Origin: Latescibacteria bacterium UBA6620
Lineage (GTDB): Bacteria > Latescibacterota > UBA2968
Direction of reading: 5' to 3'
Length of the DNA stretch: 53,371 nucleotides
Assembly (NCBI GenBank): GCA_002433075.1
Contig: DJHM01000009.1
Coordinates: forward strand, 1 to 53,371
A program made the position numbers and the translations under genes. This document shows positions 23,635 through 32,338 of this stretch, piece by piece. Every line of letters starts with the position of its first letter. Position 1 is the first letter of the stretch. Below the pieces are notes generated by a model. The model was given only the letters and a program-made list of their open reading frames with translations. It was not told the origin of the DNA and ran no database searches.

Positions 23635-24720
23635 ATGCCCTACTCACCCATTGGTCTAAGCAAATGGGACCTCGACACACCTGCCTTGCTGATCGACCTG
23701 GACAAGCTGGACCGGAACATCGCGGAGATGGCCGCACGATGCAAAACAAACGGCGTGGATTGGCGCCCGCACACCAAAGGTCACAAGAATCCGGCCATCG
23801 CCCATCTTTGCGTGGAGGCGGGCGCCATCGGGGTCACTTGCGCCAAACTCTCCGAAGCCGAGGTGATGGCCGCAGCAGGCATCGACGACATCCTGGTCGC
23901 AAATGAGATCGTTGGCGAACAGAAGGTGCGTCGACTGGCGGGTGTTCAGCGTCGGTCGAGTGTGATGTGCGCTGTCGACGACCCGTTTCATATCCATCAG
24001 ATCGGAAAGGCGGCAGTGGAGGCTGGGGTGTCCGTGCGGGTTCTCGTAGACGTCAACACAGGAATGAACAGATGCGGCGTCCTTCCCGGTGCGCCCGCGG
24101 CCGACCTCGCCGAACTCGCGGAGTCGACGGACGGTGTCACGTTCGCGGGCATTATGGGCTACGAAGGCCACGCGATGAAGATGCCTGACGACGAAAAGCA
24201 GGCTGAAGTCGAGCGGGGTGCGGGGCTGCTGCGGGAAACCATTGAAGACATCCAGTCTCGGGGCATCAAGGTCGGAATTGTCAGCGCGGGGGGGACTGGC
24301 ACTTTGTCGTTTACCCCCCAACAGGAGGGTGTTACGGAGATCCAGGCCGGCGGTGGTGTGCTGATGGACACAGTCTATCGAGATGTCCTGAATGTACCCG
24401 ACCTGGAGTGCGCACTCGCCCTGATTGTCACCGTGATCAGCCACGCGACTCCTGAGCGTGCAATCATCGACGCGGGGAGGAAGACGATGCACCCGGCAGT
24501 CGAGTTCATCGACCAGAAAGACATCGAAATGGGCGGATTGTCCGCCGAACACGGTAACCTTCTCGTCGGCCCCACTGCGGATCTGAAGGTCGGACAGAAG
24601 CTCGAACTGACCTCGGGCTACGGCGACGACACCATCTTTTTGCACAACCAGGTCTACGGCATCAGAAACGACCGGGTCGAGGTCGTTTGGGACATCCTAG
24701 GGCGCGGCAAGCTTCATTGA
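23635..24720 (+). CDS. D-threonine aldolase / D-serine dehydratase-like PLP enzyme
   Basis: A 361-residue fold-type III (alanine-racemase-like) enzyme. The PLP Lys is in WRPHTKGHKNP, the start of the barrel is DTPALLIDLDKLDRN, the phosphate loop SAGGTGTL, and a C-terminal beta domain carries a metal-site-like GYGDDTIFLHNQVYG (His and downstream residues as in D-threonine aldolase). It should cleave or dehydrate a D-beta-hydroxy amino acid. The ATG follows GGAAGGAG. Such genes recur in FCB/Poribacteria-like genomes with sugar-acid enzymes; the natural substrate is unknown. Confidence 0.87.
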   Translation: MPYSPIGLSKWDLDTPALLIDLDKLDRNIAEMAARCKTNGVDWRPHTKGHKNPAIAHLCVEAGAIGVTCAKLSEAEVMAAAGIDDILVANEIVGEQKVRRLAGVQRRSSVMCAVDDPFHIHQIGKAAVEAGVSVRVLVDVNTGMNRCGVLPGAPAADLAELAESTDGVTFAGIMGYEGHAMKMPDDEKQAEVERGAGLLRETIEDIQSRGIKVGIVSAGGTGTLSFTPQQEGVTEIQAGGGVLMDTVYRDVLNVPDLECALALIVTVISHATPERAIIDAGRKTMHPAVEFIDQKDIEMGGLSAEHGNLLVGPTADLKVGQKLELTSGYGDDTIFLHNQVYGIRNDRVEVVWDILGRGKLH

Positions 24721-24769
24721 TCGGCATCATTTTCCGAATCGTGGCCCTTTCCGAACTGTATTTATTTTC

Positions 24770-24795
24770 TTAACCCATTTATTATAAATGGTTAA
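24770..24795. repeat. AT-rich inverted repeat, possible operator or promoter element
   Basis: TTAACCCATTTAT (24770-24782) against ATAAATGGTTAA (24784-24795): 12 pairs with one extra C on the left. It sits in an AT-rich trough upstream of a structured leader and the small membrane-protein gene. No T-run follows, so it is more likely a binding site than a terminator. Confidence 0.5.
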
Positions 24796-24844
24796 TAAAC
24801 AAAAACAGAACGTGGCATCAGGCTTGCTCCCTACCCCGTCGACA

Positions 24845-24910
24845 GCGGATTCAGAAGGTCGCCGACTCTGGGTCGGTTTCGACTTGGACTCAAGAGTCGA
24901 CCGAATCCGC
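24845..24910 (+). ncRNA. Predicted long stem-loop leader or small RNA
   Basis: Nested pairing: GCGGATTC (24845-24852) with GAATCCGC (24903-24910); GGT (24857-24859) with ACC (24900-24902); CGACTCT (24863-24869) with AGAGTCG (24893-24899); and a terminal GTCG/CGAC hairpin (24872-24883). It ends a few bases before the ribosome site of the small membrane protein, as expected of a regulatory 5' leader. No known riboswitch family is recognised. Confidence 0.45.
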
Positions 24911-24935
24911 CGATCAGGAGAACAAGGGACGAGCC

Positions 24936-25124
24936 GTGAATTACCTTTTCTTCACATTTCTGTTTCTGGCCGCCAGTATCCTGGGTACGCTGTGCCTGCT
25001 GGTCATCGAATACCAGAACAGCAGGACGCGCCGACTCAACCAGATCTGGTCGGCCCGGCTCGGTGCGCTTTCGGCGCAGCCCCGTCCCACGGATGGCCCC
25101 GCGCACGAGCACCACGCAGCCTGA
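24936..25124 (+). CDS. Small single-pass membrane protein
   Basis: A 62-residue protein of unknown function. Residues ~2-23 form one hydrophobic helix (YLFFTFLFLAASILGTLCLL); the rest is basic then polar, ending PAHEHHAA. The positive charges after the helix suggest N-out, C-in topology. The GTG start is preceded by AGGAG and AGGG-like sequence. It lies directly before the first epimerase of the glycan locus (28 bp) and after a strongly structured leader. It could be a small regulator or anchor of an envelope complex; that is inference. Confidence 0.6.
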   Translation: MNYLFFTFLFLAASILGTLCLLVIEYQNSRTRRLNQIWSARLGALSAQPRPTDGPAHEHHAA

Positions 25125-25151
25125 GCTGACTCATCCCCTGGAGTAACTCGA

Positions 25152-26099
25152 TTGAATTGCCTCGTCACCGGTGGTGCAGGATTCATTGGGCACAACCTCG
25201 TCCGCAAGCTGCTCCAGTGCGGACACGCCGTCCGCGTCTTGGACAATTTCGCTACCGTTAAACGTTCGAACCTCGATCCCTACATTGATGACATCGACCT
25301 CGTCGATGCCGATCTTCGAGACGGAGAAGCGGTCGAAGAAGCAGCCCGAGGCATCGAGGTAATCTACCACCAGGGGGCGCTCGGCTCAGTTCCCAGGTCC
25401 ATCAAAGATCCCCTGACGACTAATCAGGTGAACGTCAACGGGACGCTCCACGTACTCGAGGCCGCTCGTCTAAACAACGTCCGCCGCGTCGTCTTCGCCT
25501 CTTCGTCATCCGTCTACGGCCGGAATCCCGCCCTCCCCAAACACGAGAGTCTCGACCCGTCCCCGGCTTCACCCTACGCCGTCAGCAAGCTCGCAGGCGA
25601 GCAGTACTGCCAGGTCTACTCTCGGGCTTATGGTCTCGAAACCGTGGCCCTTCGCTACTTCAACGTGTTCGGCCCGGGTCAGGACCCCAATTCTCCCTAC
25701 GCAGCAGTGATGCCCCTGTTCGCCGCCGGTTTCCTCACCGGAACACCAATTACAGTAAACGGCGATGGCGAGCAGTCCCGCGATTTCACCTACATCGACA
25801 ACGTGGTCGACGCCAATCTCCGGGCGGCCACTGCAGATGACGCCTCAGGCAGTGCGTTCAACGTCGCGTGCGGTCAGCGGACAACCCTAAACGAAGTGCT
25901 CGACCATCTCCGTAGAATGACCGAAGTCGACACCGAGATCGTCTATGGTCCCGACCGCCCAGGCGACGTCAGGCACTCCCTGGCCGACATTGACCGGGCC
26001 CAGTCCGTCTTAAGCTATCGCCCCACGGTGCCGCTTGTGGCCGGCCTTCGTTCCACGGTCGATTACTACCGGTCCGTCGTTGAAAACGCCTCCAGCTGA
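25152..26099 (+). CDS. Nucleotide-sugar 4-epimerase, WbpP/Gne-like
   Basis: Extended SDR of 315 residues. TTG start after GGAG; NAD motif GGAGFIGHNLV at once. The segment QGALGSVPRSIKDPLTTNQ is close to that of UDP-GlcNAc/GlcNAcA 4-epimerases (WbpP group). The catalytic residues are Ser in ASSSSVYG and Tyr/Lys in YAVSKLAGEQY. It would supply UDP-GalNAc or a uronic acid for the glycan made by the genes that follow. This is the first gene of the locus that can be assigned to nucleotide-sugar supply. Confidence 0.87.
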   Translation: MNCLVTGGAGFIGHNLVRKLLQCGHAVRVLDNFATVKRSNLDPYIDDIDLVDADLRDGEAVEEAARGIEVIYHQGALGSVPRSIKDPLTTNQVNVNGTLHVLEAARLNNVRRVVFASSSSVYGRNPALPKHESLDPSPASPYAVSKLAGEQYCQVYSRAYGLETVALRYFNVFGPGQDPNSPYAAVMPLFAAGFLTGTPITVNGDGEQSRDFTYIDNVVDANLRAATADDASGSAFNVACGQRTTLNEVLDHLRRMTEVDTEIVYGPDRPGDVRHSLADIDRAQSVLSYRPTVPLVAGLRSTVDYYRSVVENASS

Positions 26100-26149
26100 A
26101 TAACCTTCACAGCAGGCCTTAGCCCTCCTGATTCGCCAGACCAGCGGGG

Positions 26150-26178
26150 TTGACACCGTTCCGGTATTCGCCCACTAT
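26150..26178 (+). promoter_or_regulatory. Promoter candidate of phosphohydrolase gene, probably leaderless
   Basis: TTGACA (26150-26155), 17-bp spacer, CACTAT (26173-26178; weak -10). TTGACA begins exactly 37 bases before the ATG at 26187, the same distance as at the bioF-like gene, again without a ribosome site. Confidence 0.5.
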
Positions 26179-26186
26179 CAATCGAT

Positions 26187-27698
26187 ATGGCGACCCAAGC
26201 ATCAGACCGGAAAACTCTCCTGATCGGACTCGATTGCGTCCCCCCCGACCTCCTGTTCGACCGATTTCGCGATGACCTGCCCGTCATTTCGGCCCTCGTC
26301 GATCTTGGGCTGTCCGCACCCCTCACCAGCACGATTCCGCCTATTACCGTCCCCGCCTGGATGTGTATGATGACCGGCAAGGACCCGGGCACGCTCGGGA
26401 TCTATGGCCTGAGAAACCGTCGCAACCCCGACTATGACCCGATGGCCATCGCAACCTCGCGGGATGTTCGTGAGCGCAAAGTATGGGACTTCGTCGGAGA
26501 ATCGGGCGGTCGCGTGATCCTGGTCGGCGTTCCGCAAACCTACCCCCCTGCGCCGGTCAACGGCGTGCTCGTCTCATCTTTCCTCGCACCCGGGACCGAG
26601 TCTACCTTCACACATCCTCCAGACCTCAAGACCGAGATTCAACGCATCGCGCCAGGTTACATGTTGGACGTCCCCAACTTCCGGTCCGAAGACCGTCGAC
26701 GCATCCTGGAAGACATTCACCGGATGACAGCGAAGCGATTCCGTCTGTTTCGACACTTCTTGTCAACCCGGGATTGGCAGTTCGCGATGATGGTCGAAAT
26801 GGGAACGGATCGAATCCATCACGCGTTTTGGCGCTACCTCGACGAAACTCATCGAGATTATCAACCAAATTCACCTTACACCGATGCTATTGTCGACTAC
26901 TACCGGGCAATCGACCGCGAGATCGGCCTGACACTCGAAAGCGTCGACGCGAAAACAACCGTGGCCCTCGTATCGGACCACGGAGCTAAGCGAATCGACG
27001 GGGGGTTCTGCGTCAACGAGTGGCTGATAGAGCGGGGCGACCTCGTCTTGAAGAAGACGCCCGCAGGAGTTTCGGACCTCGACCTTCGGACTGTCGACTG
27101 GTCCCAGACCCGTGCGTGGGGAGAAGGAGGCTACTACGCACGAATTTTCCTGAATGTGGAAGGTCGTGAGCCTTCCGGGATCGTGGGGAAGAACGACTAC
27201 GAGCGAACACGGGATGAAATCGCCGATGCGATCGAGTCCGTTCCGGGCCCCGACGGCAGGCAGTTGAAGACCGTCGCCCATCGTCCCGATCGCATCTACC
27301 GGAACCTTCTCGGCCATCCCCCGGATCTCATCGTCCATCTCGACGACCTGTATCTCCGGTCGATCGGCTCGGTCGGGCACGAACGCCTTTTCATAGAGGG
27401 GAATGATGCCGGCCCCGACGACGCGAACCACGCCCAGGAAGGCATCTTCGTACTGGCGGGACCTGGAATCGAACCCGCTCATCACGATGGAATAAACATT
27501 CTGGATGTGGCTCCGACCCTGCTTCACAGGATGGGACTGGAGAGTCCGGGCGACCTACAGGGGACCGACATCCTGGCCGGTGCATCGGGTGCCGGAGACT
27601 CAACCCTCACGAAGCCTGCGGTGGAGAACGCGGAAGTCTACTCCGATGAGGAACAGAAGGCCGTTGAAGACCGACTCAGATCTCTGGGATATCTGTAG
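26187..27698 (+). CDS. Alkaline-phosphatase-superfamily phosphohydrolase / phosphodiesterase
   Basis: A 503-residue enzyme with no signal peptide, so cytoplasmic. The metal ligand Asp is in LLIGLDCVPPDL, the nucleophile Thr in PPITVPAWMCMMTG, further ligands in ALVSDHGAKR, and the last His in DANHAQEGIFVLAGPG. This pattern fits the nucleotide pyrophosphatase/phosphodiesterase branch. In glycan loci of bacteria and archaea such enzymes accompany polyprenol- or nucleotide-linked sugar metabolism. It may hydrolyse a nucleotide sugar or sugar phosphate. Start of a run of closely spaced genes (17 bp, then 3 bp) to the first asparagine synthase. Confidence 0.88.
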   Translation: MATQASDRKTLLIGLDCVPPDLLFDRFRDDLPVISALVDLGLSAPLTSTIPPITVPAWMCMMTGKDPGTLGIYGLRNRRNPDYDPMAIATSRDVRERKVWDFVGESGGRVILVGVPQTYPPAPVNGVLVSSFLAPGTESTFTHPPDLKTEIQRIAPGYMLDVPNFRSEDRRRILEDIHRMTAKRFRLFRHFLSTRDWQFAMMVEMGTDRIHHAFWRYLDETHRDYQPNSPYTDAIVDYYRAIDREIGLTLESVDAKTTVALVSDHGAKRIDGGFCVNEWLIERGDLVLKKTPAGVSDLDLRTVDWSQTRAWGEGGYYARIFLNVEGREPSGIVGKNDYERTRDEIADAIESVPGPDGRQLKTVAHRPDRIYRNLLGHPPDLIVHLDDLYLRSIGSVGHERLFIEGNDAGPDDANHAQEGIFVLAGPGIEPAHHDGINILDVAPTLLHRMGLESPGDLQGTDILAGASGAGDSTLTKPAVENAEVYSDEEQKAVEDRLRSLGYL

Positions 27699-27715
27699 CC
27701 CTATCGGAGGAACGC

Positions 27716-28459
27716 ATGCCCAACGAAATTCACGACACCGCCAACCTTGGTCCCGGCACGACCATCGGGCACTACTCCGTCGTCGCCTCGAACGTAGAGA
27801 TCGGGAAAGACTGCTACATCGGCCACCACGTGGTCATCCACCCCGACACTGTCATCGGTGATCGGTGCGTCATCGACGATCGGTCCGTGGTAGGCAAGCT
27901 TCCTCTCCGGTCAGCTGCGATGGCCATCGAGCCGGGAACGGACCTGCCCCCCCTGGCCATTGGCGACGGTGCAATTCTGGGCACGAGCGCCATTGTGTTC
28001 CGTGGATCATCTATCGGAAGCGAGAGTCTGATCGCCGATCTGGCGTCTGTCAGAGAACAGACACACATAGGCGATAACACCATTATCGGAAGGGGAACGG
28101 CGATCGAGAACCACGTTTCCATCGGCCATCGGTGCAAGGTCGAAGCAGGGTGCTTCATCTGCGCGTTCAGTACGATCGGGGACGACTGCTTTGTGGCCCC
28201 CGAGGTGACCTTCACGAACGACAGTTTCCTTGGCAGAACGGAGGGGCGCAAGCGAGCGTTTGAAGGCCCCACCCTTGGCCGCGGCGCACGGATAGGGGCG
28301 AACGCAACCATCCTTCCAGGTCGTCATCTCGACCAAGATGCACTCGCCGCGGCAGGCGCAGTCGTCACGCGTGACGTCGCGGCTCGAGTCGTCGTGGTCG
28401 GGGTCCCGGCGCGCGAGAAGGGAAACGTTCCGTCGGAACAATGGGTGGATAACGGCTGA
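27716..28459 (+). CDS. Left-handed beta-helix sugar N-acyltransferase, copy 1
   Basis: A 247-residue hexapeptide-repeat protein. Nearly the whole chain consists of [LIV]GxxxxI/V repeats such as TTIGHYSVVASNVEIG, DCYIGHHVVIHPDTVIG and TIIGRGTAIENHVSIG. A loop ending FLGRTEGRKRAFEGP marks the WbpD/FdtC-type amino-sugar acetyltransferases, trimeric enzymes using acetyl-CoA. A 20-residue insertion (around MAIEPGTDLPPLAIG) follows the third turn. It would acetylate an amino-deoxy nucleotide sugar. A diverged copy lies at 38285, with the same insertion and loop. Confidence 0.87.
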   Translation: MPNEIHDTANLGPGTTIGHYSVVASNVEIGKDCYIGHHVVIHPDTVIGDRCVIDDRSVVGKLPLRSAAMAIEPGTDLPPLAIGDGAILGTSAIVFRGSSIGSESLIADLASVREQTHIGDNTIIGRGTAIENHVSIGHRCKVEAGCFICAFSTIGDDCFVAPEVTFTNDSFLGRTEGRKRAFEGPTLGRGARIGANATILPGRHLDQDALAAAGAVVTRDVAARVVVVGVPAREKGNVPSEQWVDNG

Positions 28460-28462
28460 CTG

Positions 28463-30400
28463 ATGTGTGGAATCCTCGGTATCATCGACTTCGAAGGCCG
28501 CTCCATCGACCCGGCCTTACTCACCTCGATGACGGACTCGTTGACGCACCGCGGGCCGGATGGTGCGGGTTATGTCTACGTCAACACCGTGACCAGCCAG
28601 AGCACGTTCTGGAAAACGAACCCGCGGGGGCCAGAAGTGGTCTCGTCCGCGAACGTTGCCTTCGGGCACCGCCGGCTGAGTATCCTCGATCTCGAGGACG
28701 GCACTCAGCCGATGTCCAACGAAGACGAAACCCTCTGGCTGACTTACAATGGCGAAATCTACAACGCCGCCGAACTGCGGGCCGACCTAACGGCACGGGG
28801 CCACGGATTCAGCACCGACCACTCCGACACCGAGGTGATCCTTCACGCCTACGAAGAGTGGGGTGAAGCCCACGTCGAGAAGCTACGTGGGATGTTCGCA
28901 TACGGCCTGATCGACACGCGAAAAGGCCGTCTCTTCCTGGCCAGAGACCGAGTCGGACAGAAACCCCTCTACTACGCCACTACGTCGTCGGGCCTGATAT
29001 TCGCGTCTGAATTAAAAGCCCTCTTACTACACCCCGCCATCAATCCTGTGGTCGACCCTACGGCCATCGCCGACTACTTCCAGTTCGGCCACATCCCGTC
29101 GCCCAAGACCATCTTCCGGGGCATCCACAAGATGCGTCCCGCCCATTTCTTCAGCCTCGATATGACGAAACCGGGGGCGATCGACCCCGACAGGGAAACA
29201 CGCTACTGGCGACTTTCATTTAGCCCCGACCCGGCCGTGAAACACGACGAGTGGGTTGAACGGCTGGAGTCCGATCTCACCGAGGCGGTCCGCATCCGGA
29301 TGGTCAGCGACGTGCCCCTCGGGGCGTTCCTCAGCGGGGGTCTCGATTCAGCGGCCGTGGTCGCCCTGATGAGCGAAGCGTCGCCCAGGGCCGTTCGCAC
29401 GTTTACGATCGGCTTCGATGAAGAACAATTCGACGAATCGTCCCACGCCCGCTCCGTCGCCGAGCGTTTCGCCTCGGAACACGTCGAAACTCGCGTGAAG
29501 CCAGATGCTCTTTCGGTTGTTTCGCAGCTCGCCAGGCAGTTCGACGAACCCTTTGCCGATTTCTCAGCGGTTCCCACACACTATGTCTGCGAGGCCTCCC
29601 GGCAACACTTAACCGTCGCTCTATCCGGCGACGGCGGCGACGAGGCGTTATCGGGATACGCTCGATATCGGAAGTTCCAAACCATCGGCAGCTTCGTCGA
29701 CTGGGTGCCCACACCCCTTCGACGTGCGCTATTCGGAGCGCTCCTGTCCGTCATCCCTTCGACCGTTCGCGGAAACCGCTTCGCGGACTTCGCCTCCGCT
29801 GACGGGGGCGAACGATACGCCAGGCTCGTGTCGATGGGATCCTGGAAAGAGTTGGCATCGGAGGACCTCCTGGCCGAGGTCGGGGACTACGATCCGAAGG
29901 ACCGAATTCGCCGCCTGTGGGATGGGGCCGCACACAACGACCCTATCGCCCGGATGCAGTCGGTAGATATCCAGAGTTACATGCCCGAAGACACCCTGAC
30001 CAAGGTCGACCGTGCGAGTATGCTAAATTCGGTCGAGGTCAGGTCGCCGTTCCTGGACCACTTCCTACTCGAGACGATTGCCCGCATTCCGAGCATCGCC
30101 CACATCGACGAAGTTGGCGGCAAGGCCCTGCTCAGAGCCCTCTTACGACCTCGCCTCGACCGGGGCGCGCTCCTGCGCCCCAAGCGGGGGTTTACCCTCC
30201 CTCTCGAACTGTGGTTTCGAAATGAGCTGTATGACGATCTCGACAGGCTGATATCTGCCCCCGGATCCTTCCTGTCGAACGTTAGCTCGATTCGATATGC
30301 CAGAGCCTCTCTCCAGGCTCACCGAAAGGGCCTCAAAAACCTGTCTGGACCCCTGTGGCAACTCTACTTCCTCGAACATTGGGCCCGGGTCTACGGTTGA
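28463..30400 (+). CDS. asnB: Asparagine-synthase-like glutamine amidotransferase, copy 1
   Basis: A 645-residue protein with the AsnB layout. Cys2 (MCGILGIIDF) is the glutaminase nucleophile after Met removal, followed by HRGPDG, HRRLSILDL and YNGEIYN. The synthetase domain carries the ATP pyrophosphatase loop FLSGGLDSAAVV and SGDGGDEALSGY. It can make asparagine, but AsnB homologues within polysaccharide loci usually amidate sugar carboxylates (uronamides). Three diverged copies in this locus favour the latter. It starts 3 bp after the acyltransferase stop. Confidence 0.92.
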   Translation: MCGILGIIDFEGRSIDPALLTSMTDSLTHRGPDGAGYVYVNTVTSQSTFWKTNPRGPEVVSSANVAFGHRRLSILDLEDGTQPMSNEDETLWLTYNGEIYNAAELRADLTARGHGFSTDHSDTEVILHAYEEWGEAHVEKLRGMFAYGLIDTRKGRLFLARDRVGQKPLYYATTSSGLIFASELKALLLHPAINPVVDPTAIADYFQFGHIPSPKTIFRGIHKMRPAHFFSLDMTKPGAIDPDRETRYWRLSFSPDPAVKHDEWVERLESDLTEAVRIRMVSDVPLGAFLSGGLDSAAVVALMSEASPRAVRTFTIGFDEEQFDESSHARSVAERFASEHVETRVKPDALSVVSQLARQFDEPFADFSAVPTHYVCEASRQHLTVALSGDGGDEALSGYARYRKFQTIGSFVDWVPTPLRRALFGALLSVIPSTVRGNRFADFASADGGERYARLVSMGSWKELASEDLLAEVGDYDPKDRIRRLWDGAAHNDPIARMQSVDIQSYMPEDTLTKVDRASMLNSVEVRSPFLDHFLLETIARIPSIAHIDEVGGKALLRALLRPRLDRGALLRPKRGFTLPLELWFRNELYDDLDRLISAPGSFLSNVSSIRYARASLQAHRKGLKNLSGPLWQLYFLEHWARVYG

Positions 30401-30414
30401 GGGAAATTCCTTCC

Positions 30415-30490
30415 CACGGAAAAACCCTTCCTGAATTCTTCAATTCTTATATAAGACATATATAAACAATATTTTACACTCTATCATCGT
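30415..30490 (+). promoter_or_regulatory. AT-rich region, likely promoter for the 30.5-38.2 kb cassette
   Basis: The gap between the first asparagine synthase and the GT-C gene turns strongly AT-rich and contains several -10-like boxes (TATATAAG, TATATAAA, TATTTTACA). No single -35/-10 pair stands out. It is the only sizeable break before a series of touching genes, so a promoter is expected here. Confidence 0.4.
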
Positions 30491-30544
30491 CTCCCGGTGA
30501 CCTGAGGAACGACGATTGCTTTCCAACGGAGTGCGTTTTCTCTA

Positions 30545-32338
30545 ATGCATCCGTATGTCTCGCCGATAGGTGAGATGTGGATCACTCCCAATCGTCTTCC
30601 CACCCCGGAGACGGATTTCTTGAGTGAACGACTCGACGCGGGCGTCTTGAAAGGGACGACCGGCCTGCTCCTCATCGCCCTGGCGATAGGGACATTGCTT
30701 CGTTTATACGGCCTGACGGACCGGGGTCTCTTCGACTATGACGAGGCCTGGTATCTGCTCGAGGCGAAGTCCGTCCACGATGCGGGAAGCTTTCTGATCG
30801 ATCGTGCGTTCGGAGAGCACGACGGACAACCTATCGGCCCGGCCATTCGGGACTACCTCAGGGCCCGTGGTACAGTCCCTCATACGTCGTTCAAACCCGG
30901 TCACGTCGCTGTCGTCCTCGCAAGCTTCCTCGTCTTCGGGCTCCATGATTATTCGCCTTTCCTGTTTTCAGCGATTTTCGGCATCGGCACAGCCATTCTG
31001 CTCTACTTCCTCGGACGCACCTTCGCGTCCCGTAGAGAGGCGCTGTTCAGCAGTGCTCTACTCGCCTGCTCGGCATCGCAGATCCCCTATTCAAGATCCA
31101 GTTACGCGCAGGCCGATTCGGTGTTCTTCGTCGTTCTCGGCGTCTGGCTCTGGGCCAGATCGCGCCAGGAAGAACGCCTCAAACCGATCGTACTTGCAGG
31201 CGCAGCTCTTGGCTTCGCAGTCACCTGCCACTACAACACGGCTTTCGTGCCATTCTGCATCGTCGCGCTCGACCTAATTTCTCGCGGCCTTCAGTTCCGG
31301 CGTATCAGCTTGCTCCTACCCCGGGCTGCCGCCTGGGGAACCGGTATCGCGGCCGCCCCGCTTCTCTTCGAAGGGCCGGGTCGGCTCGCGAAAGGGCTGG
31401 CACTAGTTCCCGAAGACTTCCTGACCTACGTCGAGCAATACACCAACAGGGACACGGGAGGAATGGCCTCCTCTCTCCGATGGACGACCGAGGGGTTCCC
31501 TTACGTGCTCGACCACTTTCTCGCTACAGAGGGGATCGCCGTCATTCTCGTGGGTATGATCGGCCTGGCTGTCGTAAGTCTGCGCCTGAGACGTCAACCC
31601 ATCGAAACCGTGCTCCTGCTCGTGCTTGGTGTTCTGCCCGCCCTAGGTTGGCTGTTCGCGATGAAGGAAGTGGACGTGCGCTTCAGAACCTTTCCAGTCA
31701 CTTTCCCATTCCTGGCGCTGATCGGGGGGGCCGGATGTGCCTGGCTGGTCGACCAGGCTGGTCGACTGTCGATCCGGCGCTCAGTCCTCACGACGGCTCT
31801 CGTCTTCTTCCTCTGCATCAACGGCGCCATTCGAGCGTACCCGATCGTGACACTCGAATCGGGCTATCGCGAAGCCACGAACGAACTGCTCGACTATGTC
31901 GCCAATGAGGGCGGAACGATCGGATTCCGACCTGGAAGCTCGTGGCCGATCTATTACTTCTACCTTTCATCGGCCTACGACAGGTTGCACGTCGACGTCC
32001 GGTCGAGGATCGATTTCTACCGCCAGAAGGACCAGATTCTGCCGGCAGGCGACTTCGAACCTGTAGATATGTGGCGGTATTGGCGTGGCTTCAGGATGCG
32101 CGGCGGGCAGCATCTCGTATCGCATCTGGAGCAGCTGAGGACCTCGGGAACGCCGATCGTTCGAGTGCCCAATCCAATCACAGATATGCCCCGCCATTTC
32201 CGGGAAGCCATGGGGGATTCTGCTCGAAACTGTTTCGACCGAATCTTGGAAATCCCGGAGTCCAACACAATCCAGTTCTACGACCTGCGCTCGCAAACGG
32301 GACAACAGGTAGTGACCTGGAATCCGGAGGATCGATGA
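30545..32338 (+). CDS. GT-C (family 39/ArnT-like) membrane glycosyltransferase
   Basis: A 597-residue polytopic protein. The first loop after the first membrane helix has the GT-C catalytic acidic motif (GLFDYDEAWYLLEAKSV). About ten further hydrophobic helices follow, then a soluble C-terminal part. Such enzymes take a sugar from a polyprenyl-phosphate donor and attach it on the outer face of the inner membrane. The N-terminal ~35 residues before the first helix are poorly conserved-looking, so an internal ATG (30575) or TTG could be the true start. Its stop overlaps the next start (ATGA). Confidence 0.85.
   Translation: MHPYVSPIGEMWITPNRLPTPETDFLSERLDAGVLKGTTGLLLIALAIGTLLRLYGLTDRGLFDYDEAWYLLEAKSVHDAGSFLIDRAFGEHDGQPIGPAIRDYLRARGTVPHTSFKPGHVAVVLASFLVFGLHDYSPFLFSAIFGIGTAILLYFLGRTFASRREALFSSALLACSASQIPYSRSSYAQADSVFFVVLGVWLWARSRQEERLKPIVLAGAALGFAVTCHYNTAFVPFCIVALDLISRGLQFRRISLLLPRAAAWGTGIAAAPLLFEGPGRLAKGLALVPEDFLTYVEQYTNRDTGGMASSLRWTTEGFPYVLDHFLATEGIAVILVGMIGLAVVSLRLRRQPIETVLLLVLGVLPALGWLFAMKEVDVRFRTFPVTFPFLALIGGAGCAWLVDQAGRLSIRRSVLTTALVFFLCINGAIRAYPIVTLESGYREATNELLDYVANEGGTIGFRPGSSWPIYYFYLSSAYDRLHVDVRSRIDFYRQKDQILPAGDFEPVDMWRYWRGFRMRGGQHLVSHLEQLRTSGTPIVRVPNPITDMPRHFREAMGDSARNCFDRILEIPESNTIQFYDLRSQTGQQVVTWNPEDR

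Noticed and set aside
31942..32334. Upstream extension of the flippase frame
   Set aside because: It lies wholly inside the GT-C coding region; the ATG at 32335 forms a normal 4-bp overlap.
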